Positions 10,288 to 22,261 of a DNA stretch of 64,000 nt are shown here, in pieces. Position 1 is the stretch's first letter, and every line of letters begins with the position of its first letter. The DNA is from Homalodisca vitripennis. Taxonomy: Eukaryota > Arthropoda > Insecta > Hemiptera > Cicadellidae. The notes under the pieces are model-generated. The model worked only from the letters and a program-made list of their open reading frames with translations, was not told where the DNA came from and searched no databases. The translations under genes and the position numbers were made by a program. Location: NCBI RefSeq assembly GCF_021130785.1, contig NC_060207.1, positions 192,098,001 through 192,162,000 of the forward strand, written 5' to 3'.

Positions 10288-13200
10288 CAGGCCCGGCGAC
10301 AGGGGGGGGCAAGGGGGGCAAATGCATAGGGGCCCCGGGGGCCACAGGGGGGCCCGGGCCGACTAAAATATGTATTTTTATTTTTTTTTTATCATTGCCC
10401 ATTACCATCGGCCCAGGGCCTGTGCGGTGAAAATATTCAGGAAATAACATGCAATGTTAATTTTAAACTACTTTCTTTGCTCCGATTTAAACCAATAAAA
10501 TTGTAAACACTGAGGTGGCGCGAACCGTTGTGGTTGTGGCTGTCAGACGTCGGGCCCGGGGTCCGCATCGCCCAGACGCGAAGGCAGTGACTCTTCTCCA
10601 CCCCCTCCCCTCCCGGGCCCCCTCCCTCCTTGCTCACTACAAGTTGCAACCTGAGCGTCGGATGACAGTGATAACCGACACGATAATAAACTAATGTTTC
10701 TTTCAATCTTGCATTTCTATGCTGGTTGCTGGTGGTAATGGTTTTATTAAGTTATCGTGATTGGTTGTTTTGTACACTTCTAGTTTTAGTTTGTTGTCGT
10801 GCTTAATTAGGTTTTGTTGTTGTTGTTGTTGTTTGTAAGGAGATTGAGATTGATTTAACCGTGAATTAAAGAAACATACAGGTGAGTTAGTAAAATATTT
10901 TTATCATTTAATTTTAGAAAATAAGTTCCAAATTTCCGAAAAAAATTAAAAAACTGAATAAATTTTACCATGGATCCCACATTTGATTGCGGGCCCTGTT
11001 ACCAGGATCAGGCTCAGGGCCCGCTCCTTCTGTTCACTTGTCATGCTGTAGGGCATAATTAAAACATGAGATTTTTAATTTTAATGTAACGCAGATTTTT
11101 ATTTTAACTGATGATTATAATATAAACATAATAAAATAAAAATTGTAAAATATATAAAATTAGGGACAGAGCCGGGCCCCCAGGGGCCCAGGCCTGGGAC
11201 CAGGGGTCCACCAGCCCAACCCATGTGGAGCCATGATTTTTACCCCTCATTATAAATTTGAATTATACAGTAATCAGTTTCATAAAATAAATTAGGCTAC
11301 AGTTAACTCCCGATTATCCAAGGGCTGGTTAACCTTTAAGACGATCAACAAGGTTCCATAACAGCAAAAAATACAAATAAACTTAATTATTACTGGGCTG
11401 CAAAATTTGAGACGTTGTAATCGTCTTATAAACGTACCTATGTAATAAGACGTGAAATTATAAATGTTACTGACGTTACTGTGTATCTAAATCTAAACTA
11501 AAACATATGAGGAGTAGGATGGTTAAAAATTAAAAAAACAACACATAAATTCGGTTTGCTACTGCTACTGAACGTCGTTTTAAGTTTCAATTAATCAAGT
11601 TTATCCTATTAAATCAGAGAGAACGACGGCTCATCGCTCACTCTTTTGTGGTTGTTCACATGCTTGTATGCAGTATGCACGTTAGCACGTAGAAAATATT
11701 ATTCAATGACGACATAGTTTGGTATTGTTTCGTGGTTGGCTCGTTGGCTGATATATTGGTTGTTATGACAACCAACTTGAGGCGACGCATCGCATCACTA
11801 GTTGCGCAGTTTACGAGAGGGAATGGGGAGTGAGGACAGGATAAACAGAGAGAGAAACAGGAAGTAAAAACCCCCAATATGTTGGCAAGACAGGTAAACA
11901 ATAGAGATCGCTGGTGTGAACGTCTTAAAAAACTTGACCTTGGAAATCTGAGTGAGAGCGCAGCAAGCGATACAGTATCCGAAAATAGCTCAATGACTCA
12001 TCACATCCCCTCACGTGTCCTGTGATTGCACCTGTCGGTTTTTGATTAGTTTAGCCCAGTTTGAGATACATTACTACTTTAAACGCAGCGTTTGATAATT
12101 TACATTCCGTATTTATTTTAGCAACTGCTCGGTTTAGGCCTAGTAATCAATACTAATTTTTAATTGTCTAATAGTGTTTATGATCAATTTGATACATTTT
12201 TAAATTTGTATTTTGATATTTAGGTTCTAAAATTCTATTTCAAATATTATTTTATGATCTGCCCACATCAATTTATTATTCTTGACTAATCCAAGATATT
12301 TATTTTTAGGTCCATTCACAGTATTTTATCATCATTTCGCATAAAAAACACCGTTATATCTCAAAATGGACACTTACAAACATAAATCTGGTGCTCAAAA
12401 ACGTAAAGAAAGGCAAAAGAAAATTGAAAGTTCAAATAAAGGATCCAGGACATTATTTGACGTTGGAATCAAAGTAGACGTAGCTACAACTAGTTCTAAC
12501 AGCGGCCCTAACGACCCTGGCGCCGCCAGGGAGAAACTTTGCGAAGTTTCTCACAGTTTTCATGAACACCCTAATACTGAAGACAGCGAAGATCTTGAAA
12601 GCTGTAGGCCTAATGCTGATGAAGGAGAAACAATGGTAGATAGCTTTACCTCAGAACCTGATCCTAAAGATGATATTGTTTTGGAAGATCACAATCGTGA
12701 CATTCTAAATGCTAATGTAGATTCGGGGTTAGGAACTATAATTACCAGTTCAGATTTGGGACTTCTGAAAAACAAGGTGGTGACTGACAGTGTGATTGAG
12801 ACTTTAGTGAAAATGGGTCCATCTTTGATGCCGTCAGATCTGCCAAGTGATGGAAAAAGAGCGTTTCCAAAAACGGTTCTTTTTTCAAAAAGGCCGAACG
12901 GAGAGAGCGTCAGAAGAGATTGGCTTGTATGGAGTGAGACTGCTGAGTCCTTATTTTGTTTTCCATGTAGACTTTTCAATAATAATAGTGGGGGTGAAAA
13001 ACACGATTCAAATAAGTCAGTTTTGTTAAGTAACGATGGATGGAAAAAGGAATATGGATGGCGGAAGCTTTACAACAAGCTACCTTTGCATGAAACCAGC
13101 GCTTCCCACAAAAATTGCTACATCCAATGGAGAGAGTTAGAAAGGAGGCTAAGTGATGGATCAGACATACATTCTCAACTCGACTCAGAACTGGCTTCAA

Positions 13201-15706
13201 GAACCAAATATTGGAGGGATATATTTCAAAGATTGCTCTCCGTGGTCATGTTCCTTGGAGAGCGAGGATTAGCTCTCAGAGGGACCTCTGAAAAAATTGG
13301 GGATCCCAACAATGGAAACTTTCTGGGTCTGATAGAGCTGTTAGCGGAAATATGACCCTTTACTAAGAGAACATATTGCAAAAGTAAAAAAGGCCCAAGA
13401 AGAGGGAAAAAACGTGTTCAAGCTCATTATCTGTCTAAAGACTCTCAAAATGAATTCATTCAAGTTTGTGGGGAAAGAGTTCGACAGAAGGTATTGGAAG
13501 AAAGGAAGAAATCAAAATATTATGCTATTATTGCTGACTCTACCCCCGATGCCTCACATACTGAGCAAACAACGTTGATCTTGAGATATCTCTTAGATTG
13601 TGAATCAGAATTTAAAATTTGCGAACGATTTTTAAATTTTGTTGACTGTAACAAAAAACTGGAATGGATGTGGCTAAGTTGATTATTAGCGAGCTCAACA
13701 AACACTCAATTCCGTTGAAGGAATGCAGAGGCCAGGGGTACGACAATGGATCCAATATGGCTGGAATATACAAAGGTGCCCAAGCCATCATAATGGAGAC
13801 CAACAATTTGGCTTTTTATAATAACTGTGCCGCACATAGCCTCAACCTGTGTGGGGTTAATGCTGCTGAATGCTGCGAGGAAGCTACAACATTTTTTGGC
13901 ATGCTGCAAAAGACGTATAACTTCTTTTCTAGAAGCCCTCAAAGATGGGAGTACTTAGAAAACAGAATAGGCTCTTCTCTGCACAGTATTTCTCAAACGA
14001 GATGGTCAGCCCGAGTAGATAGTGTGCGCCCTTTCGTAAAGCATTTGCCTCTCATCATCAATGCCCTCAATGATTGTAAAGAACTGAATCTATCTGCAGA
14101 ATGCAAGACAGATCTGAAAGGGCTATTGAAATATCTACAATCGTTCGAATGTATCATGATGTCGACAATATGGCTAAAGGTGCTTGTTGCAATAGACAAC
14201 AAAAATAAAGTATTACAAGCCCGATCAACAACTCTAGACGTTGAAACAAAAAATCTGAATGATTTAATAGAGGAACTAAAAGTACTGAGAGACAGATGGA
14301 GCAATCTCTACACTGAGGCCAAGCTAGTGGCAGGCAACATGGCTGAGAGTGTAGATTGCGAAAACTGATTTTAAGGAAAAAAGATTAAAGAAAAGAAAGA
14401 TTTTTCATGACGAAACAAGGGACGGCACGGAACATCAATTAAAAAAACGAAGAGGAACGTTTTAGGATTGATGTCTTCTTCAAGATCTTAGACTCAGTCT
14501 TAGGGGGACTGTCTCAGAGATTCGAGTTTGCTGGAAAAATCAGCAACCTTTTCCAATGTCTTTGGAAATATATTGAGGAAGACGACAGTTTTATTGAGCA
14601 GCAATGTTTGAGTCTGTGTCAAACATACAAAGAGGATATTGAGATGGAAATTTTAAATGAATTTAAACATTTGAAATCGATTCATCGCACTAACTTGGGG
14701 GAACAAACTCTTCAACCATTAAGTCTAATAAACGCTCTAAGGAAGAACAAACTAGATAGTTTATTTCCAAATATCACTACAGCGATCCGGTTGTTCTGTT
14801 GCATACCTGTATCTGTCAGCCAAGGGGGAGAGAGGAGCTTCAGTTTGATGAAAAGAATTAAAAGTGCAAATCGTTTCTACGATGACGCAAGACCGCATGA
14901 ATGACCTGAGTATTCTAGCCATGGAGTCAGATTTGGCACGTAGTTTGAAATATGACGACATTATAGAAGACTTTGCTGGGAAGAAGGCCCGACGAGTTGT
15001 GTTTTTAGTCATGTTTAATGTTAGTGAGTAACATAGCCCAATGTTTCTTTATTAATTTTCAATTTATGTTTTGTACAATGTTCATTAGGTTTTGTTCATT
15101 TAATTTTTTTTAGTTTTGTTCGTTAAGTGATTGTTCAATGATATTTAGTTTTTGTTTCATTAGGTTTTCCAGGAACCTATCATTAAGTTTTGTTTTCTAC
15201 TAAAAAGGAGAGCGACACGAGTTGAACTTTAATTTTAATGATTTTATTCTTTGTTAATTATGTTTTGTCCATTTAGTTCATTAAGTGTATATTTTTTAAG
15301 GATGGTGTTTTTGATTTTAATTAAGTTCAGTGAGTTTTGTTTTGTATTGATTTAATAGTAAAAAAATAATCACTACATAATTATAAACCTCAATTCTTTC
15401 CATTTGTTTTAGCAACATTTATTTATATAACTTAAATTGAAGTAAATACAGGAAAAATCACGGATTTGGCATAATTTTGAAGAAGTGAATCATTTAACAA
15501 ATAAGTAAATCAAGTAATGGAGTAGTAAGTTTTGGAATAAAATAATGCTTGCTATGTTAATATAACCAATATGGGAATTTTGTTCTAACGTTGGGGGGGG
15601 GGGTGAATTTTAATGTAATTAGGTTGGTTGCCTGTTGAATCTTTGGGGGGGGGGCCCCCGGTCTTCATGATTGCATAGGGGCCCGAGAATCCTGTCGCCG
15701 GGCCTG
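10288..15706 (+). mobile_element. hAT element (ZMYM/TTF-type), 5.4 kb, nested in Harbinger
   Basis: The ends are CAGGCCCGGCGACAGG at 10288 and its exact complement ending at 15706, followed inward by imperfect G/C-rich repeats. An 8-bp target duplication TCGAGATG flanks it (10280-10287 and 15707-15714), as expected for hAT. It contains a decayed hAT transposase at 12366-15031. The 5' 2 kb is noncoding, with GGGCCC-rich patches and a short GTT repeat near 10815. It landed inside the coding sequence of the Harbinger transposase, so it is the younger of the two. Confidence 0.92.
12366..15031 (+). pseudogene. hAT transposase (ZMYM1/TTF-zinc-finger type), frameshifted
   Basis: Starts MDTYKHKSGAQKRKERQKK. 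The order is that of the TTF/ZMYM class: a basic N-terminus; a TTF-type finger (DWLVWSETAESLFCFPCRLF, about residues 190-210); the DUF4371-type core (KYYAIIADSTPDASHTEQTT; GQGYDNGSNMAGIYKGAQA; NCAAHSLNL); and the C-terminal dimerisation region (RLFCCIPVSVSQGGERSFSL, then TMTQDRMNDLSILAMESDLA) to the TAA at 15029-15031. Open pieces are 12366-13355, 13494-13682, 13664-14368 and 14608-14904. Frame changes occur near 13350, 13415, 13660, 14440 and 14870, so no full protein can be made. Confidence 0.9.
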
Positions 15707-15807
15707 TCGAGATGAGAAGACATTTTTCAATTATTTTAGGATGAGTGTAGTATCATTTGATGAACTTGAAGCAAAAGTAAAGATACTAGATGCAGACTAT
15801 CATTAAA

Positions 15808-15966
15808 TCACTTCTCATTAAATCCCTCGAAGAACTCCTCACAAACGATGAACCAGGCTCCTCTCTTTTTAATCCTGTCATGGTAATGTTCTGATGTCGT
15901 ATCCCATATGACAGGCTGGTTTTTGACAGCAGCAATAAACAGTTCAGTATCGACGTTGATATCCAT
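15808..15966 (-). pseudogene. MADF-domain protein of the Harbinger element, truncated
   Basis: ATG at 15966; 52 codons to the TGA at 15810-15808. The sequence DTELFIAAVKNQPVIWDTTS followed by YHDRIKKRGAWFIVCEEF is a MADF (Myb/SANT-like) domain start. MADF proteins are the DNA-binding partners encoded by Harbinger elements, usually on the strand opposite the transposase, which is the arrangement seen here. Open reading continues upstream to 16092 without a better ATG. The second half of the domain and the C-terminus are missing because of the internal deletion. Confidence 0.75.
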
Positions 15967-16215
15967 CGCGCGGTCAATGTGTACTCGCTGATTGCCTAGC
16001 AAAGACTGCCAAGCCGCCAGACTTGTGCAAGCCGCGGCGTAGCAGTAGTGGCGTCCTTCCGAGCTCACGCTGCTTGCAAGTCGCTTGCACACTGCGGCTC
16101 CGCTCGAGTGTGCACTACCTAACTAACAACTCACTACTGCTAAACCGCCGGCGGTCATACGCAGCTTGCCCGCGGCGTGCACGCTACTTGCAAATACGCA
16201 AGTGTGCATCGAGCC

Positions 16216-19200
16216 TAAGTTATGTTGCAATTCATGAGATTTAAATGAGCATTAGTGGTTACAATGGTCTGGTCAGTAACCATGATGGCATTGAGAATAA
16301 TACTTAAAAAATAAATTAGAAATCAACTGAGTATAATCATATAGAATTCTAATATGACTGTGACATGTACTGTAGTTGTAAACTTGATATCTTGCATACA
16401 AACTTAGTGAAGCCTGTTACATGACACTTGGTGTAACATACCCCTACATTGTATAATATTAAAAATCAGTGGAAAATGAGTACATGATAATTTAATAAAG
16501 GACGACGGCAATTAGAAAAACATTAAATGAAAATGTTTGTCGGAAGCTTCCCAATTATAAAATTGGTCATTCTTGAACAATTGATTTAATTGTTATACTT
16601 GTGAACTGACTGAAAATACATGTTTTTATAGTTAACAAACATATCATGCTAGGAATACGAGGATAGAAAATACTGACCTCAATGAAAAAACTAAAATTAA
16701 TTGAGAGACAATATTTACATAGCCAGATGTTCTCAAGTAATAACTCCTAATTATCCCAGAGTATAATCATTCTAGGGAACTGATAATTTATCAACTAAAT
16801 GCAATAGTGACATAATAAATTTCAATTTATTATACTTTAAATATAGCGACATTTTTATACAGGTACATAGGTAGTAAAATATGAATCGCTAAACACATAT
16901 GGTCAAAATGTTTCCAGATATATTTCATTGAATACTTGGAATATGTATTTTAATGTAATAAATAAAGTAACAACTAGAGAAGTCTGCAGTAAATGTAATA
17001 GAGTGAGTAAGAAAGCCAAGATTTATACTCTGGGGATTACCGGCCAGCAATAGACAGAGATGGTGGGAGATGATTTAAGCTGCTGTATGAGTGCAAAAGC
17101 TACAGTACTGAGAAATGTGGTTTATGTGCACTGAGGCAACTTAACATCCATGTAGTAGTTGATCAGAACTGGCAGAAAATATATGTCTTCCTGTAAAAGA
17201 TGTGTGGTTTATGTGATATACTATCGCAATCGGTGTACCATTTCTTACACAGTCACAAAATATTCTTTTACTATTTTGGCTTCTTTTTACAGCATACCAA
17301 ATTCAGAGTGTCAACCAATCTGAATAACCTGTAATAGTAGAAGAATTTTGTAAAAACACCAATGAAAATAATTGAAATTTTCTCTGATCGACACAAACAA
17401 ACATTTATTTCTATGAGTTTTTAATGTTTTTAAATGCAGTATGTATTAAGTATACAATTTGTCCTAAAAGTGCTAAACAGGTGTATTCATGATCAATTTT
17501 ATGTGTAATCCTGTGGTGGAATAGAGATTACACAGGTACATTCTTTTAAATTTATTTGATTTTTCAAGAAATATGGAGTTAGTAATTCTAGCTCTAAAGA
17601 AAAATATTTATTGTGTCATAAAAAACGATAAAATTTAAAATTTTTTCCTTTATCTTTAATAGTTGAATATAAAGAGTCTGCAGCTCTACTTATCTTTAAG
17701 TTGCGATCATTTTATGAAATATTTAGGTACAAGGACTATCATGCTAAATCATATTGACATGATTATGCATGTTGATCCGGTGATAATCAGAGCTGAATTT
17801 GAAGACTATCTTTCCCTTTAGAACCCTGCTTTTACCTCACTCGACTTCTATCCGGTGTCTAAGGATTTTCTGGTATGGGTAACCACTCCTGTTTCCTTCA
17901 CAGTCCTTCCATTGTCAAAAATAAACTTTAAACAAAGAGTAACCACTCCTATCGAACTCCTATTGAACTTAAATGTTACAGGGGAGTGAAGAATGTGACA
18001 TGGAAGAGTAACTACTTTACAGCAGTGTAACACCCAACTAGCCTCAACTTGTTGTGGATTCTCCTCTCCACCCTTCAGTTGAATGTTAAACTGCTGTAAA
18101 GTAGTTACTCTTCCACATCACATCTGTCACTTCCTCTAGTTGACTTTTACTTTTAATACTGTTTATTCTGTGTTTGCTCTAGCTAACGTACGTAGTAGTC
18201 CAACTGGAGGGTGGAGAGGAGAGCTTAAAACAAGTTAAGATCAGTTTAATGTTAAACAGTATTACAGCAAAAAATCAACTAGAGGGAGTGAGGGATGTGA
18301 TGTGGAAGAGCAACTACTTTACAGCAGTTTAGCGATCAACTAGTCTCAACTTGTTGTGGAATCTCCACTCCACCCTCCAGCTGGACTACTCCCTGAGGTC
18401 AGATCAACAAACTACGGCTCAACTTTGCACTTTCCTGAATTAGAATTTATAGCAGTGACCGACTAACTTCAACCATTTCCATTTGCAGGTCCACTTCTGT
18501 CATGTTTCTAAGGATTTATCTGTTTTCAGCTTTGCACATATTCCTAAGTGAAACTACATACTCAGACCCGCTTTCGTACATTCCATGTTATTGTGCTAAC
18601 TTTGATTTTACAACGATATGTTTTGATAATATATGGAGTGTTATAGCATGTATGGAGGTAATTAAATTGAATCTAATTGGTTGATTGTTTTTAAAACGAA
18701 TCTTTAGAAGTTTAATGAAATGAACTAAAGTTATATTAAAGTACACCGAAATTATTTTGAGAAGTATCGGGAACAAAGAATTTGAAATGTTTCAATTCCA
18801 TCTGCAAATATACAGCACGCTTTAAAACATCTTAATGATCCTGAGTACATGTTCCATATGTCAAAATCACATAATGATCTAAGCAGTAGTTGCATATTTG
18901 TGTTTACTTTAAAATCACCGCTTTTAAACAGTAACTTATAAATTCCATTCTCATTTTCTGCACATATTTGTATTATTAGGGTCTTATCTTATTGGTAAAC
19001 AAAAATAGCTGTAAAAATAAATTTGAAAATTTCAGTTATTACTACTAAATTTAGGAGAAGATAAGTGCAGATAAAGTTTTCTCAAACTATATAAATACAA
19101 TGAAGTGCGAAGTCAGACATCAGAAGTTTTTATGATTTACCATGTAAGTTGAAATCCATGTGTAAGTTGGTATACCATGTGGTTTCAGTAAGATGAGATT

Positions 19201-19262
19201 GGATATGTAACAAATTTTGATCTAGAACGAGATTTGTAGAAACATCCATGAATGAAATCTTG
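16216..19262 (+). repeat. large repeat unit, copy 1
   Basis: Aligns along its length with 19747-21935 and then 55082-57140 (for example the stretches at 16260 and 19790, and at 18420 and 56340). No coding region is recognised. It includes the nested palindromes at 17.8-18.4 kb. It ends near the shared GAAACATCCATGAATGAAAT (19240-19259; 57119-57138). Confidence 0.85.
17986..18390. repeat. nested palindromes in repeat unit
   Basis: Arms of about 46 bp at 17986-18031 and 18084-18130 are inverted (GGAAGAGTAACTACTTTACA against its complement). A second inverted set pairs the GGAGGGTGGAGAGGAGA block at 18205-18221 with TCTCCACTCCACCCTCC at 18362-18378, and also with 18060-18075. The same arrangement occurs at 55.4-56.3 kb. 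Confidence 0.75.
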
Positions 19263-19632
19263 GGCAAAGAGAGAGGGAGAGGAATTAAATTCCAAGCCCC
19301 CCTGAGTAATATGCTTTGCTACTAGCTAACAGTTAATGACTAAATAATATCTCTATAAAATCCTCAAGCTGTTCAAAAGTATTTTGTCATTGAACATTAT
19401 GTTAATATTCCCACAGTCGTAGGGTTTTTGTAATGTCCACTACTAATATTGTTTTTTTATACAGTTCATCAATATAAAAACTAGTTACATGCCAGAGACA
19501 CATAATTGACGTGTTGCCAGTCAGCCATTTTGAGTGATTACTAAATGAAATCTGATGTTTTAAGTGTTGTAATTATTAACTGTAATTATTTATTAGCTTA
19601 GAATTAGCAAAGCCTACTTACTACTCAATGGG
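19263..19632. other. spacer between repeat copies
   Basis: No gene seen. It contains fragments (GAGAGAGGGAGAGGAATTAA; GAGTAATATGCTTTGCTACT) that resemble the dispersed repeat in the GFM2 intron. Confidence 0.4.
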
Positions 19633-21939
19633 GTGGAAAAAAATCAGCCATTTTTATAATTTTTGCCTGTTTGTTCATACAATGTCTCGAGAACAAACTG
19701 GCCTGTGCAGACTTTGCACAAAGCTTCATTTCTATAGTTAGCACTAAGTTATGTTGCAATTCATGAGATTTGAATGAGCATTAATGGTTACAATGGTCTG
19801 ATCAGTAACCATGATGGCATTGAAAATATTACTTAAAAAATAAATTAGAAACCAACTGAGTATAATCATATAGAATTCTAATATGACTGTGACATGTAGT
19901 TGTAAACTTGATATCTTGCATACAAACTTAGTGAAGCCTGTTACATGACACTTGGTGTAACATACCCCTACATTGTATAATATTAACAACTAGTGTAGGA
20001 TGAGTGTACGTGTTAAGTTAATAAATGACGACAGTAATTACAAAAATATTAAATGAAGATGTTTGTCAGAAGCTTCCCAATTATAAAATTGGCCATTCTT
20101 GAACAACTGATTTAATTGTTATATATGTGAACTGATTGAAAATACATGTTTTTCTTGTTAACAAACAAATCACGCCAGGTATATATGAATAGAAAATACT
20201 GTACTTAAACGAAAAAAAAACAATTTTGAGATAATATTTACATAGCTGGATGTTCTCAAGTGATAATTCCTTTTTGTCCCAGAGTATTATTAATCTAGGG
20301 AACTGATTATTATCAACTAAAGGCAACAGTGACATAATAATTTTCAATTTATAGTGCTTCAGAAATAACAACATTTTTATACAGTTTCACAGTAAAAAAT
20401 GGATCACTTAACACACGTTGAAAATATTTTCTGATATATTTCACTGAATAATTAGGATATTATGTATTTTAATCTAATAAATAAAGTAACAACTAGAGAA
20501 GTTTGCAGTAAATGTAATAGAGTGAGTAAGAAAGCCAAGATTTATACTCTGGGGATTACCGGCCAGCAATAGACAGAGATGGTGGGAGATGATTTAAGCT
20601 GCATTGTGAGTGCTACAAAAGCTACAGTACTGAGAAATGTGGTTTATGTGCACTGAGGCAACTTAACATCCATGTAGTAGCTGATCGGAACTGGCAGACA
20701 GATGTGGCAGAATATATATGTCTTCCTGTAAAAGATGTGTCGTTTTGTGATACACTGTATCAGACGGGACGGGACTTGGGAATTAGAATCAGAAGAATAG
20801 TTGGCCGCAAAAATCTGATTTAATTTAATCTTTCACAATTTTTAAAATACTATTTAAATTCCCTAAACTGTAATTTTGTAATATATTAAACACTCGTCAG
20901 CGGAACGGTAGGTTAAAAATTTTAAAAAGAATTTAGAGAGAAGGGCAAACACGGAGCGACGCATTACGTTCGAGTACCTTTTCGCTACAAATTTTGTTAA
21001 AATGGCGGACGAGACTCCGTACGGTGCTGCTCCCAAACGATTTACTTAAGCGTAACAGAGTCTAGAAACGATACAGCTTGGCCAGACACAGGCTGGAGTC
21101 AGCAGAATCAGCAAATTCCTCAGCCAGCTGCAGCTAAAGCTGCCACGGGTATCGGGCTACTTCCGCTTAACAACTCAGTTGAGATCAACTAGAACATTCC
21201 GAACAACTATTACTTGGACTTATATCTTACTAAATAAATATATAATAATCACTGTTCCTTATTTCCTTTTAATAATTTAGATGACGGCAGATACATTTTA
21301 CATTACATTTTACTGTTAGGAACAATGAAGAATCGTTGGTTGGTAATACTACAATATAAATACTGTAGCACTTCACTGGACAATAATAATATTGACCTCG
21401 CAGTGTCAATTGGTTAAGGGCTTTCCTAATGGGCCGTCACAACACTATCGCAATCGGTGTACCATTACACATTCACAAAATATTCTTTTACTGTTTTGGC
21501 TTCTTTTTACAGCATACCAAATTCAGAGGGTCAACCAATGTGAGTAACCAGGAATAGTTGAAAGATTTTGTGAAAACACCAATGAAAATAATTGAAATTT
21601 TCTCTTATTAACACAAACAAACATTTTTTTCTACGAGTTTTTAATGTTTTTAGACTGCAATACGTATGAAGTACGTAGTATACGTATACGTATTAAGTTT
21701 GTCCTAAAAGTGCTTAGCAGATGTGTTCATGATCAATTTTATGTGTAATCCTGTGGTGGAATATAGATTACACAGGTACATTCTTTTAAATTTATTTGAT
21801 TTTTCAAGAAATGTGGAGTTAGTAATTCTAGCTCTAAAGAGAAATATTTATCGTTTCATAAAAAATGATTTCACAATTTTTCCTTTACGCTTTACCAGTT
21901 GAATATAAAAGCATAGTCTGCAGTTCTACTTTTCCTTAA
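19633..21939 (+). repeat. large repeat unit, copy 2, first part
   Basis: Matches copy 1 (9890-9996 plus 16216-17703) and lacks the Harbinger insertion. It is interrupted by an LTR-like insertion at 20757-21442 and breaks off at the TTAA at 21936-21939; the unit continues at 55078. Confidence 0.85.
20757..21442. mobile_element. LTR-like insertion in repeat copy 2
   Basis: Absent from copy 1, where GATATACTATCGCAATCGG is continuous. CACT flanks it at 20753-20756 and 21443-21446. It carries AATAAA near 21232 and ends near GGGCCGTCACAA. Length, a polyadenylation hexamer and the short duplication suggest a solo LTR. The exact ends are uncertain by a few bases, and no internal coding region remains. 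Confidence 0.45.
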
Positions 21940-22261
21940 CTCTGTGCAGCACAGAATTTTTTTAAAGTTTTTTATAGTAATTAGGCTTATCTGAAAGGGT
22001 TAAAAGTGTTTTTAATTTTTTTATATGCTAAGTTTTACAAATATCTGGTGATGCATATTGTGCATCACTATGCAGACCGGATTCAATGGTGATGCAATAT
22101 TTACATCACTGTGCACCTAGTATTTTTTTGTAAATGAAGGTGTGCAACTCATAAATTTAACCGATAAAAGACATTTGTGGTAAAATAAAAATGCAATTGT
22201 TAGTTAAATTAAAAGGAATGTATTTTTACACACGATAACACAAAAAAATCTGTACAAAATG

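Larger units (their letters stand above)
10137..15806 (+). pseudogene. PIF/Harbinger transposase N-terminus, split by the hAT element
   Basis: The first part lies at 10137-10287 and the second at 15715-15806. Before the insertion site the frame gives RRFVTLFQDLRRD; after removing the hAT and one copy of its 8-bp target duplication, the frame runs on with FFNYFRMSVVSFDELEAKV. This is the region found near the start of Harbinger transposases (LRxDExxFxxYFRMSxxxFDxLL). A stop (TAG near 10224) lies between the ATG and this block, and the catalytic part is deleted; the frame ends at the TAA at 15804-15806. Confidence 0.6.
9997..16215. mobile_element. PIF/Harbinger element, internally deleted, host of a nested hAT
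   Basis: Terminal inverted repeats of 57 bp are identical: GGCTCGATGCACACTTGCGT onward from 9998, and its complement ending at 16215. The element is flanked by TAA on both sides (9994-9996 and 16216-16218). The paralogous unit at 19.75 kb has one TAA at the same place and no element, so it serves as an empty site. Without the nested hAT only about 800 bp remain: the start of a Harbinger transposase on the plus strand and the 3' part of a MADF-domain partner on the minus strand. The two reading frames end within 2 bp of each other (15806 and 15808), marking a large internal deletion. It is a non-autonomous derivative. Confidence 0.85.

Noticed and set aside
10241..11901. Open frames in the 5' part of the hAT element
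   Set aside because: GC-rich, low-complexity or without domains, and on the strand opposite the transposase; treated as noncoding leader.
17848..18033. Minus-strand frames LHCCKVVTLPCHILHSPVTF, also at 55327-55563 and 55788-56000
   Set aside because: They recur only because the palindromic repeat unit recurs; no protein family, and the copies differ by frameshifts.
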